DNA of 64,000 nt from Gemmatimonadota bacterium. Lineage in GTDB: Bacteria > Gemmatimonadota > Gemmatimonadetes > Longimicrobiales > Gaopeijiaceae. Below are positions 44,326-52,560 of this stretch, one piece after another; position 1 is the first letter of the stretch; each line of letters starts with the position of its first letter. The position numbers were made by a program, and so were the translations under genes. Under the pieces are notes generated by a model. That model had not been told where the DNA came from. It ran no database searches and worked only from the letters and a program-made list of their open reading frames with translations. The stretch covers positions 1 through 64,000 of the forward strand of contig JAPPOV010000028.1 in NCBI GenBank assembly GCA_028873595.1, in the 5' to 3' direction.

Positions 44326-45945
44326 TTGGCCCTACCCTCAGCCGCGCTCGCCGACGAAATCGGCCGACGCCGTACGTTCGCCATCATCAGCCACCCGGAC
44401 GCGGGAAAGACGACCCTCACCGAGAAGCTGCTTCTCTATGGTGGGGCGATTCGCGCAGCGGGCTCGGTGAAGGGTCGTCGTTCGGACCGACACGCGACGT
44501 CCGACTGGCTGGAGATGGAGCAGGAGCGCGGCATCTCGATCACCGCCTCGGTGCTGCACTTCGACTACCAGGGCTTTCGGATCAACCTTCTCGACACTCC
44601 CGGCCATCAGGACTTCTCGGAGGATACGTACCGAGCTCTGACCGCAGCCGACAGCGCAATCATGTTGCTCGACAACCGAAAAGGCGTCGAGACACAGACC
44701 CGAAAACTCTTTAGTGTCTGCCGCAAGCGGCGGCTTCCGATTCATACGTTCGTGAACAAATGCGACCGTGTCGGCGAGGATCCCCTCGGCCTGCTGGACG
44801 ATGTTCAGGCGGAGCTCGGAATCGACTGCTTCGTGTCTACATGGCCGGTCCGCCGGGACGGTCGCCTGATCGGCGTCTACGATCGCGCGCGGAGCAAGGT
44901 CTGGCTCTACGAGGAGACCGGGGATCACGGCCGTTCGCGGCCTGATGCTCAGCTGGTCGATCTGGCTGGCGATGAGCTGAACGAAGCGATCGGACACGAG
45001 GGCGTGGAACGACTCTCGGAGGAAGTCGAACTGCTCGAGATCGCCGGTGCCGAGGCCGACTTCGAAGCGGTCGCCAGAGGTGAGGCCAGTCCGGTGTGCT
45101 TTGGATCGGCACTGACCAACTTCGGTGTCGACGTATTCCTCGAGCGGTTCCTGTCCCTCGCGCCGCCACCAGCTCCCCGACAGAGTACCGAGGGTCTGGT
45201 CGAGCCCGCCGAACATCCGTTCTCCGGCTTCGTCTTCAAGGTGCAAGCCAATATGGACCCCCGCCATCGCGATCGTGTCGCGTTCGTGCGGGTCTGCTCC
45301 GGAGAATTCGACGAGGGCGCCGAAGCCGTGGTGTCGCGCACCGGGCAGAAGCTTCGGCTTGCCCAGCCTCAAGAGTTCATGGCCAGGGAGCGTGTCCACG
45401 CGGACGCCAACGCAGTCGCAGGTGACGTGGTGGGACTGCTCGATCGTGGCAGCCTCCGGGTCGGGGATACGGTGGCCCTCGGCGGGCAGATCGAGTATCC
45501 GGGAGTACCGCGATTCTCCCCCGAGCACTTCGCCCAGGTCCATATCGAAGACGCGCTTCGACGAAAGCACCTCGACAGAGGGTTGAGTCACCTCGCCGAA
45601 GAAGGGACGATTCTGCTCCTCTTCGCTCCATCGATCACGGGCCCGATCCCAATCGTTGGCGCGGTCGGCAGCTTGCAGTTCGATGTGCTCCTCGACCGAC
45701 TCGAACGCGAGTACGGCGTCTCGGCACGGCTGGAGCGACTTCCGTTCCACTGCGCACGTTGGGTCACCGGACCTGACCAGGCCATCGACAAGGTGGCCAA
45801 TGCCTACGGTCGTCGTCGTGTGGAGGATGCCGATGGGGCAGCCCTGATCCTCTTCGACAACGAGTGGACCCTCAAGCGCAGTGTCGAGCAGGAGACAGAG
45901 CTCACTTTTCACGACGTGCAGCCGAGAGTTCCGGTCGAACGCTAG
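44326..45945 (+). CDS. prfC: Peptide chain release factor 3
   Basis: 539 residues from TTG 44326, the only in-frame start below the stop at 44314-44316. G-domain motifs are SHPDAGKTTLTEKLLLYGG (P-loop), DTPGHQDFSEDTYRA (G3) and NKCDR (G4); the RF3-specific C-terminal part ends VPVER. RF3 is a GTPase that recycles RF1/RF2 from the ribosome and is dispensable in many bacteria. The stop overlaps the minus-strand PHP gene stop by 4 nt. Confidence 0.93.
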   Translation: MALPSAALADEIGRRRTFAIISHPDAGKTTLTEKLLLYGGAIRAAGSVKGRRSDRHATSDWLEMEQERGISITASVLHFDYQGFRINLLDTPGHQDFSEDTYRALTAADSAIMLLDNRKGVETQTRKLFSVCRKRRLPIHTFVNKCDRVGEDPLGLLDDVQAELGIDCFVSTWPVRRDGRLIGVYDRARSKVWLYEETGDHGRSRPDAQLVDLAGDELNEAIGHEGVERLSEEVELLEIAGAEADFEAVARGEASPVCFGSALTNFGVDVFLERFLSLAPPPAPRQSTEGLVEPAEHPFSGFVFKVQANMDPRHRDRVAFVRVCSGEFDEGAEAVVSRTGQKLRLAQPQEFMARERVHADANAVAGDVVGLLDRGSLRVGDTVALGGQIEYPGVPRFSPEHFAQVHIEDALRRKHLDRGLSHLAEEGTILLLFAPSITGPIPIVGAVGSLQFDVLLDRLEREYGVSARLERLPFHCARWVTGPDQAIDKVANAYGRRRVEDADGAALILFDNEWTLKRSVEQETELTFHDVQPRVPVER

Positions 45946-47285
45946 CCTGGGTTCCCGCCTGCGTACGATTCGCGGCGAAGGGCACGTCGTCTCCCGAGAA
46001 GTGTGAAGAGGCTGATCCAGACGAGCCAGCTGATGCGCTCGGGCCAACTCATCATTCGCAGGTGCGCGATCCCGACCCACGGAAGTGTCGTGGCCACCAG
46101 GAACGGTGATCCACCGTGATACGGGATGCGGCGCTCAATCACCTGAACGGCTCGCCGCCGCTCCTCGTGGAGCGTCTCTTCGATTCGATCTGCGAGCTCC
46201 TCCGGTCTGAGCTCTTGCCAGCCGGGAATCCGCATCAAGCTCCACGAGGCCACAGTCCGGCCCCAGCCGTGGAGATTCGACGCCCCGATCAGCGCGAGAT
46301 TCATCGAGTCGGCGAGGGCCAGGATTTCCACCCTCTCGCCCTTCACCTGCTCGAGACCTCGAGGCGAGCCGTCGTTGATCTCGATCCCGATCATCCCGGA
46401 CGGAACCTCGTCCGAGAACGGAACCACTCGCATGAGATCGCCGGGCATCGTGAAAAAGAGCGTCGGTGGCGACCCACCGTGGCCAGGTGGGTAACGTTCG
46501 CTCAACGCATCAGGATCCATGAAGACGGAGTCTTCATCCAGCGCGAAGACGTACCGATCCCGACTCCCGAGGATGTTCGTCGGGCGACGATAGATCCGTA
46601 TTTCCGCTCCCTCCAGGAGGACGGTACGCTCTCCCGAAGTTGCCGGGTTCTCCACTGCTGATTCGTCGAAGCCCCGCCACGTGTAATGGTCGGTCACGTA
46701 CGCCACGTCGAAGCCACCTGCCTCGTGCCATGCGCGGTTACGCTGGGGTGTGAAGAAACTCCAGCCGTCGTGCGAGTACTTCGTATGGGAGTGGAAGTCG
46801 ATCGCGACCAGATCCTCGTCGAGGATTTCAACACCTGTCATCGGGCGGGGAAGGAGCATTCCGGCGGCATAGAACGTGAGCAGCAGCAACAGGGCGGCAC
46901 TTGCGCTGGCGATCTCACGGAACCCGGCGTGACCAAGGCGCGTCCAGCTCAAGGGGGGCGCGACCCGGCCAGAGCGTTCTGCCGCAACCGTGACCGCCTC
47001 TCGCAGGCGTCGCCGAGCACGTGACCTCCAGGACACGTACAGGGCGACAAGCGTGACCAGAACCGCGTAGTGCTGAGACAGCGTGAGTAGCGAGAGGGTG
47101 TCCCAGACCGCAAAGAGTGGTGCGAGCAGCACCCACACGAGCGGCTCCGTTTTCACCGCAAACGTGATCGATGAACCTGTCGCAGCGTCTTGAAGTGGGG
47201 ACAGCGAAGCGAACCCGCATAGCAGCACGACGGCCGCCATGCTGCCCCCGACGTGAACGATCGTGGGCTTGAATCTGCCCGACAT
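45942..47285 (-). CDS. Membrane protein with extracytoplasmic PHP-like domain
   Basis: 447 residues: N-terminal helices (about 12-30, 48-68, 70-88, 128-150), then a PHP-like region with IDFHSHTKYSHDGW (HxH-type metal motif) and VAYVTDHYTW, and a final helix near 410-430. PHP domains are metal-dependent phosphoesterases. Topology puts the domain outside the cytosol between helices, which is unusual. It is the second gene after the CsgG-like gene (53 nt gap) on the minus strand. Conserved His and Asp match several but not all PHP ligands; activity is uncertain. Confidence 0.72.
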   Translation of the reverse strand: MSGRFKPTIVHVGGSMAAVVLLCGFASLSPLQDAATGSSITFAVKTEPLVWVLLAPLFAVWDTLSLLTLSQHYAVLVTLVALYVSWRSRARRRLREAVTVAAERSGRVAPPLSWTRLGHAGFREIASASAALLLLLTFYAAGMLLPRPMTGVEILDEDLVAIDFHSHTKYSHDGWSFFTPQRNRAWHEAGGFDVAYVTDHYTWRGFDESAVENPATSGERTVLLEGAEIRIYRRPTNILGSRDRYVFALDEDSVFMDPDALSERYPPGHGGSPPTLFFTMPGDLMRVVPFSDEVPSGMIGIEINDGSPRGLEQVKGERVEILALADSMNLALIGASNLHGWGRTVASWSLMRIPGWQELRPEELADRIEETLHEERRRAVQVIERRIPYHGGSPFLVATTLPWVGIAHLRMMSWPERISWLVWISLFTLLGRRRALRRESYAGGNPG

Positions 47286-47338
47286 CAGTGCTGTGGTTCG
47301 TTCACGGTCCTCGCCACAGGCGTGGTCTTGAGACGCAT

Positions 47339-48028
47339 CTAGGCTCCCCCTCGAAGACGCTCCAGAGCCCTCAGGGCGTCACGGTGAGTCGGATGGATCT
47401 CGAGCACTGCCTCGTACCCTTCAATGGCCTGTTCGACCTGCCCCTCGTCCTCGTAGGTAAGCGCCCGACTGAGTGCGATCGTGGCCGCGACCGGAACGTC
47501 CTCCACCCGGGGACGCTCCGACGGTGGTGCAAGATTCAGTGCCTCACCGAACTCATCGGCCAGTTGCACGACGACATTGAGGAGCTGGACTGTCTCGTCG
47601 GTCTTCTTCATGACCGCGACGACCTCGGATGTCTCGACATCGACTGCGCGGATATCGATGCGAAGATTGTCGACAATGCTCATCGCCTGACCGAGCAGGA
47701 CGTACTGGACGCCAAGCAACCTCCCCACCTCGACCGCTACGGCGTCGTCGATTCGTCCGGAAAGGAACAGACCCTGGTCCTCGATCAGGTCGTTCAGCTT
47801 CTGGCGCTCCACGATCCGCATGCCATCTCGGCCGCTGAGTTCGGTGACGAGCATGGCACTGATCGCCTTGCCCAGATTCACCGAGGCACCGCCTTCTCCC
47901 ATCATGAATGCGCTGAAGTCCATCACGGCAACGGACGGGATGTCTTGCTGACCCTTCGCCTGAGTCACCTGAAGGCCCAACGCCATGATCGCTGCCGCGG
48001 TAGCCAGGACGAGGGAGGGTCTGCGCAT
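47339..48028 (-). CDS. CsgG/curli-type protein with C-terminal TPR
   Basis: 229 residues. Signal peptide about 1-27 (ends AKGQQ). The CsgG/FlgO/TolB-N alpha-beta core reads VAVMDFSAFMMGEGGASVNLGKAISAMLVTELS, then MRIVERQKLNDLIEDQGL and a GVQYVLLGQA strand. The end (VEQAIEGYEAVLEIHPTHRDALRALERL) is one TPR unit. CsgG-type proteins form outer-membrane secretion pores or localise to the periplasm. ATG 48028 has GGAG just upstream. It likely shares a transcript with the PHP membrane protein. Confidence 0.85.
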   Translation of the reverse strand: MRRPSLVLATAAAIMALGLQVTQAKGQQDIPSVAVMDFSAFMMGEGGASVNLGKAISAMLVTELSGRDGMRIVERQKLNDLIEDQGLFLSGRIDDAVAVEVGRLLGVQYVLLGQAMSIVDNLRIDIRAVDVETSEVVAVMKKTDETVQLLNVVVQLADEFGEALNLAPPSERPRVEDVPVAATIALSRALTYEDEGQVEQAIEGYEAVLEIHPTHRDALRALERLRGGA

Positions 48029-48507
48029 TCATTTCTCCAGGAACGGGGGCCTGAAACACCCCACAGAGCTCTGCTTGCTGGGGGCGCGAAAGGCAGGAGG
48101 GATCGGAACATTCCCTTTGTCCGCCCACCTGTACCCTGCCATAGCTTACGGCAGGGTCGACGGGGATGCGAGGACATTCAATGCATCTCGCCACCCGTTG
48201 ATCCTTCGCACGATTTGTCGCTCACTCCCGAAGGAGTCCCGCCATGACGCACGCTTCCGGACACCTCTCCGGGAACTCCTTCTCACCCACTGTCGAGGTC
48301 GGAGTGGCGCCTTCGTCATGGATGGTCACCGCAGCGGGTGACCTCCTGATGCCGTGAGCCCATGACCAAGAGGCACTCTGCGAAGCGCAGGCTGATGCCC
48401 AAGTCGGCTCACAGCCACTAGAATGGGCGTCCGATCGTCCGCGGTCGGGTGCCTTTTCGAATTCGGCTTCGGCCGAGTCATGTCGACGACCCTTCTACAC
48501 CCTCGCC
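48029..48507. other. Intergenic region between CsgG-like gene and pfk
   Basis: 479 nt. It holds a hairpin (48133-48140 with 48150-48157), a short reading frame at 48244-48357 with a strong ribosome site, and no other convincing gene. A weak TAGAAT at 48419-48424 may be a -10 for pfk. Confidence 0.5.
48244..48357 (+). CDS. Possible 37-residue small protein
   Basis: ATG 48244 preceded by AAGGAGT and a 7-nt spacer, one of the better ribosome sites in the window, followed by 37 codons and a stop. The product is not hydrophobic and matches nothing I know. The frame is short, so chance cannot be excluded; only the ribosome site argues for it. Confidence 0.3.
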   Translation: MTHASGHLSGNSFSPTVEVGVAPSSWMVTAAGDLLMP

Positions 48508-49599
48508 ATGTCCGATATCCGCCGCATCGCTGTGAACACCGGAGGCGGCGACGCCCCTGGGCTCAACGCCGTCATCCGGGCCGTCGTCCTGTCCGCCGAA
48601 CAGTTGGGTTGGGAGGTCTACGGCATCAAGGACAGCTACGACGGTCTGTTCGAAGACGACGGCGTCATCCGTCTCGACCGCCACTCCGTCCGTGGCATCA
48701 CACATCTTGGTGGCACCATCCTCGGAACCACCAACCGTGGCAACCCACTCAACTGGCCTGTAACGGCTCCGGACGGAACCGTCACCTACGAGGACCGCTC
48801 GCAGCGCGTCGTCGATGCGATCAAGGGTCACGACATCGACGCGCTGATCGCGATCGGCGGTGATGGCTCACTCGCCATCGCGCACGTACTCTCCGAACTC
48901 GGCCTCCCGGTGGTCGGTGTACCGAAGACGATCGACAACGATCTCGCCGCCACCAACCTGACCTTCGGCTTCACCACCGCTGTGGAAACGGCCACAGACG
49001 CCATCGGCAAACTCCACTCCACCGCCGAAGCTCACGAGCGAATCATGGTCGTCGAGCTCATGGGCCGCTCGGCCGGATGGATCGCTCTGTACGCGGGAAC
49101 CGCCGGCACCGCTGACGTCATCCTGATCCCGGAAATCGCTTATGACATGGACGTCGTGTGTCAGAAGACCGAAGACCGGTACGCAGCAAAGGGATCGCAG
49201 TTCGCGATCGTGGTCGTGGCGGAAGGAGCCCACACGGCAAAGGGTTCGATGAAGTACCGTGAGACGGCTGAAGGGCAGCAACGACTCGGTGGCGTCGGCA
49301 AGATCGTCTCCGACCAGATTCATGAGATCACGGGCAGGGAAACCCGTGAGCTGGTGCTCGGCCACCTGCAACGCGGAGGAGGACCCAACGCCTACGATCG
49401 CCTGCTGGCGCTCCGCTTCGGCACTGCAGCGGTCCGGATCGTTCAAGCCGGGACGTTTGGGACCATGGTGGCTCTGGATCCCCCCAACGTCCTTGCCGTA
49501 CCGCTCGAAGAGGCAGTCTCGCGCATCAAGACGGTCCCGCTCGACTCCGATGTCATACAGACCGCCCGGTCCCTGGGAATCTGCCTGGGAGATCAGTAG
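48508..49599 (+). CDS. pfkA: 6-phosphofructokinase (group III-like signature)
   Basis: 363 residues with VNTGGGDAPGLNAVIR, IGGDGSLAIAH and VPKTIDNDLAATN. The residue after GGD is Gly120 (Gly in ATP enzymes, Asp in PPi enzymes) and Lys140 replaces the Gly of PGTIDND, so the pair is Gly/Lys, seen in mixed or ATP-using group III enzymes. Catalytic Asp143 and MGRSAGW are present. Likely ATP-dependent, but PPi use cannot be excluded. Cytoplasmic glycolytic enzyme; the gene is followed by 119 nt. Confidence 0.9.
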   Translation: MSDIRRIAVNTGGGDAPGLNAVIRAVVLSAEQLGWEVYGIKDSYDGLFEDDGVIRLDRHSVRGITHLGGTILGTTNRGNPLNWPVTAPDGTVTYEDRSQRVVDAIKGHDIDALIAIGGDGSLAIAHVLSELGLPVVGVPKTIDNDLAATNLTFGFTTAVETATDAIGKLHSTAEAHERIMVVELMGRSAGWIALYAGTAGTADVILIPEIAYDMDVVCQKTEDRYAAKGSQFAIVVVAEGAHTAKGSMKYRETAEGQQRLGGVGKIVSDQIHEITGRETRELVLGHLQRGGGPNAYDRLLALRFGTAAVRIVQAGTFGTMVALDPPNVLAVPLEEAVSRIKTVPLDSDVIQTARSLGICLGDQ

Positions 49600-49718
49600 G
49601 CGGTAACCGCGACGTCGGATGAACGAAGCTCATCCCACAAAGAAGCACCCTGTTGCGTGGTCCCGGTGACGTCGGGAGCTTCTCTTCGCACCCTCTGACA
49701 TCCTTCGCCCGGGCCCGC

Positions 49719-49844
49719 ATGACCGACCCCTCTCCCGACAGCGTGTCGTCCCAGGACCGCTTCAGGCGCACGCTGATCCAGGTTCTCATCGTCCAGTCCG
49801 TCGCACTCGGCGTTCTCGGACTCCTGCAAATCCTCTACTCCTGA
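49719..49844 (+). CDS. One-helix miniprotein preceding the symporter
   Basis: 41 residues (MTDPSPDSVSSQDRFRRTLI...), a charged start then a single hydrophobic helix (VLIVQSVALGVLGLLQILY). It ends 10 nt before the symporter ATG, so it is likely co-translated. The order of a small one-helix protein before a sodium:solute symporter recalls YjcH/ActP and YhdT/PanF pairs, though the sequence is different. Its role is unknown; it may be a small subunit. Confidence 0.65.
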   Translation: MTDPSPDSVSSQDRFRRTLIQVLIVQSVALGVLGLLQILYS

Positions 49845-49854
49845 GACTGCGGAT

Positions 49855-51525
49855 ATGCACTGGATCAACTGGGTCATCGTCGTTGCGTACCTGACGTACG
49901 TCGTCGTCGACGGCATCCGGAAATCGAAGGGGACTGACACCATCGCCGGATACTTCGCGGCGAACAAATCTCTGTCATGGTGGGTGGTCGGCCTCTCTGT
50001 CATGGCCACGCAGCTCTCAGCCGTCACGATGATCGGAACGACGGGTCAGGGTGCCACAGACGGCCTACGCTTCGTGCAGCTGTACTTCGGACTTCCCCTC
50101 GCGATGGTGATCCTCGGGGTCACACTGGTCCCCCTACTTCACGGCTCGGGCGTCTACACAGCCTACGAATATCTCGAGCGGCGCTTCGACGCGAAGACAC
50201 GGTCGTTCACCGCGTTCCTCTTTCTGCTTTCGCGAGGGATGAGCGTCGGCACCATCATGGCTGCGCCCGGGGTCGTCCTGAGCGCCATCTTCGGCATCCC
50301 GCTTGTGTGGGCCGTGGCCCTGATCGGCATTCCGACCGTCGCCTATACCATGATCGGCGGCGTTCAGGCTGTCGCGTGGGCCGATGTGAAGCAGATGATC
50401 CTCATCGTCGTCGCACTCGTGGCGATCATGGTCGTTCTGCTGGTTCAGATGCCGGTGAGCCCACACGACGCCTTGCAGATCGCCGGTGCCACGGGACGCC
50501 TCAAGACATTCGATTTCGGCTTCGACATCAATGAGCAGTACACCTTCTGGTCCGGTGTACTCGGCGGCACCTTCCTGATGCTCTCGTACTTCGGAACGGA
50601 TCAGAGTCAGGTTCAGCGATACCTGGCCGCGCGTTCCGTGGAGGAGGCGAACACGTCACTCCTCGTCAGCGCATACTGGAAGATCCCGCTGCAGGCTCTG
50701 GTGCTCTTCGTCGGCGTGGGCGTCTTCGTGTACTACCAGTTCGTTCAACCTCCCCTGCTGTACAATCCAGCGCACGAAGAAGCCGTAGTGACGGAGCGGG
50801 GAGCCGCGTACGACGCGCTGCAGAGCGAGTACGCATCGGCATTCACGCTCAGAGAGTCTGCGGCCCTCGAGGTCGCGGCCGCCGGCGATGAAGCAGGTGC
50901 GGCGGAGGCGATGGAAACGTTCCTCGCCCGGGAAGCCGATATCCAGACGATTCGCGGCGAGGCGCTAGCCATGGCCCAAGAGGTCACGGGCGAGTCGTCT
51001 CGAGACGTAAACTACATCATCCCCCGCTTCGTCCTGAGCGAGCTTCCGATCGGCCTTGCGGGGCTCTTCATCGCCGGGGTCATCGCTGCGGCGATGTCGA
51101 GTATCTCCTCAGAGCTGAACTCGCTCGCCACAACGAGCGTGATCGACTTCTATCGCCGATGGGTGGAGCCGGGGGCAACGGATACCCACTACCTCGCAGT
51201 CTCGAAGGGAGCGACGGCCCTCTGGGGCCTCTTCGCCTGTGTGGTGGCGACCTATGCAGCTACGCTCGGATCACTGATTGAAGTGGTGAACCGCTTCGGT
51301 TCATTCTTCTATGGCTCGATCCTCGGCGTCTTCCTGCTGGCCATGATTCCCCGCGCACGAGCCAACGGCGCCTTCGTCGGACTCATCGTCGGCATGACCG
51401 TCGTGGGCATGGTGAACTTCGGCACCGGCGTCGCGTTCCTGTGGCAAAACGTCATCGGAGCCGTCGTTGTCGTCGCAGTTGGCGTGGCGCTGAGTGGGGG
51501 AGGTCGGACGACGGCTTCGTCCTGA
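49855..51525 (+). CDS. Sodium:solute symporter (SSS family)
   Basis: 556 residues, about 13 helices. Family sequence is seen in GYFAANKSLSWWVVGLSVMATQLSAVTMIGTTGQG and GAGLFIAGVIAAAMSSISSELNSLAT-type segments (GLFIAGVIAAAMSSISSELNS), which contain the Ser/Thr of a sodium site. A loop of about 110 residues rich in Glu and Ala (near 300-400) sits between helices and is larger than usual for this fold. Substrate is not predictable. Downstream it converges on the solute-binding gene with 9 nt between stops. Confidence 0.92.
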   Translation: MHWINWVIVVAYLTYVVVDGIRKSKGTDTIAGYFAANKSLSWWVVGLSVMATQLSAVTMIGTTGQGATDGLRFVQLYFGLPLAMVILGVTLVPLLHGSGVYTAYEYLERRFDAKTRSFTAFLFLLSRGMSVGTIMAAPGVVLSAIFGIPLVWAVALIGIPTVAYTMIGGVQAVAWADVKQMILIVVALVAIMVVLLVQMPVSPHDALQIAGATGRLKTFDFGFDINEQYTFWSGVLGGTFLMLSYFGTDQSQVQRYLAARSVEEANTSLLVSAYWKIPLQALVLFVGVGVFVYYQFVQPPLLYNPAHEEAVVTERGAAYDALQSEYASAFTLRESAALEVAAAGDEAGAAEAMETFLAREADIQTIRGEALAMAQEVTGESSRDVNYIIPRFVLSELPIGLAGLFIAGVIAAAMSSISSELNSLATTSVIDFYRRWVEPGATDTHYLAVSKGATALWGLFACVVATYAATLGSLIEVVNRFGSFFYGSILGVFLLAMIPRARANGAFVGLIVGMTVVGMVNFGTGVAFLWQNVIGAVVVVAVGVALSGGGRTTASS

Positions 51526-51534
51526 TCGACGTTC

Positions 51535-52560
51535 CTAGCGCCCCCGGACGTGACGCTCCCATCGATCCAGCCATCCGGCTCGCTCGCGCTCGATATGGTC
51601 GGCCGCCAGTTCGTAGGGCCTCCACGACTGTTCCAGCTCAAAGCCCAACGGCACCCGGATTTCGTCGACGTCGCCATAAGCCGGTTGCCACCGCGTCTCG
51701 AGCTTGGCCATCGTCCGTACGTCGAGCGAACCGAGGTGGTCGACGAGCGCTTCCGCACGTGCTCGGTGCTCGACCCCTGCGATCACCGCAACACCTCTCG
51801 CCAGCACTGGGGTCCCGGACTCGGGGAGTCGGTAGTGCAACCAGGAAGCGCCATCGAATCTCGTCGCTTCAGCGTCGGCGCGCGGGATCAGAGCCAGTCG
51901 AGACCGACCCGACTTGAGGGCACGCAGAGCGTCATCAGAAGATGTGGCGTACGCCTCGACCTGCCCATCGAGAGCGGCCAACCAGTCGAACCCCATATCC
52001 AGGTCCGACTCGCGCTCATACCGTGCGAGGAGCGATGTGACCATCCACGCACCCGCCGAAGAGCGTATGGGATCGAGCACCTCGATGTCATCCACCCACC
52101 GAAAGTGACGTAGGTCATTCCAGTCACTCGGAGCCCTGTTGAGCTGAAGGTCGTCTCGACTGAAGGCAATGACGAACGGTGTCACCAGAAGGGCCTGCCA
52201 GGCATCATCACCACTCGGCTCGACCAGACTCGGCTCTCCGATCCAGACGGGACGGTACGGCACCAGAAGGTCGGCGTCGGCCGCAACCTCGAGACCGGCC
52301 ACGTCCGCACCCCACCACACGTCGAACGGTGGCTGCCCGTCCACCCTGGGCGACTGTAGGTCCGAGAGCGATGCCTCGGTCGACTCGACGGTAAACCGCA
52401 CATCGGTGTCGAGGTGAACCGCCTCGAAGCTCTCCTCCACGTAGTCGCGCAATGCCTCAGGCAGATCGGTGCGCACTTCGAGCGTAACCGGCCGAGAGTC
52501 CCCGCCGCAGCCGGCGAGGACCGCGACTGCGGCCGTCCCGAACAACACGCTCCGCTCCAT
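51535..52560 (-). CDS. Solute-binding lipoprotein without its own ABC transporter
   Basis: 341 residues from ATG 52560, sharing one base with the PIG-L stop (TAATG). Signal with lipobox VLAGC. The mature part has the periplasmic-binding fold: VTLEVRTDLPEALRDYVEESFE, FDVWWGADVAGLEVAADADLLVPY, RSSAGAWMVTSLLARYER and GVAVIAGVEHRARAEALVDHLGS. It resembles iron- or sugar-type binding proteins, but no permease or ATPase of that type is nearby; the only ABC genes here belong to the BmpA set. Function as a sensor or as an orphan receptor is open. Confidence 0.8.
   Translation of the reverse strand: MERSVLFGTAAVAVLAGCGGDSRPVTLEVRTDLPEALRDYVEESFEAVHLDTDVRFTVESTEASLSDLQSPRVDGQPPFDVWWGADVAGLEVAADADLLVPYRPVWIGEPSLVEPSGDDAWQALLVTPFVIAFSRDDLQLNRAPSDWNDLRHFRWVDDIEVLDPIRSSAGAWMVTSLLARYERESDLDMGFDWLAALDGQVEAYATSSDDALRALKSGRSRLALIPRADAEATRFDGASWLHYRLPESGTPVLARGVAVIAGVEHRARAEALVDHLGSLDVRTMAKLETRWQPAYGDVDEIRVPLGFELEQSWRPYELAADHIERERAGWLDRWERHVRGR

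Noticed and set aside
44338-46080. A 580-codon open frame antisense to prfC
   Set aside because: prfC on the other strand has intact GTPase motifs; the antisense frame has no motif and is the usual by-product of high-GC codon use.
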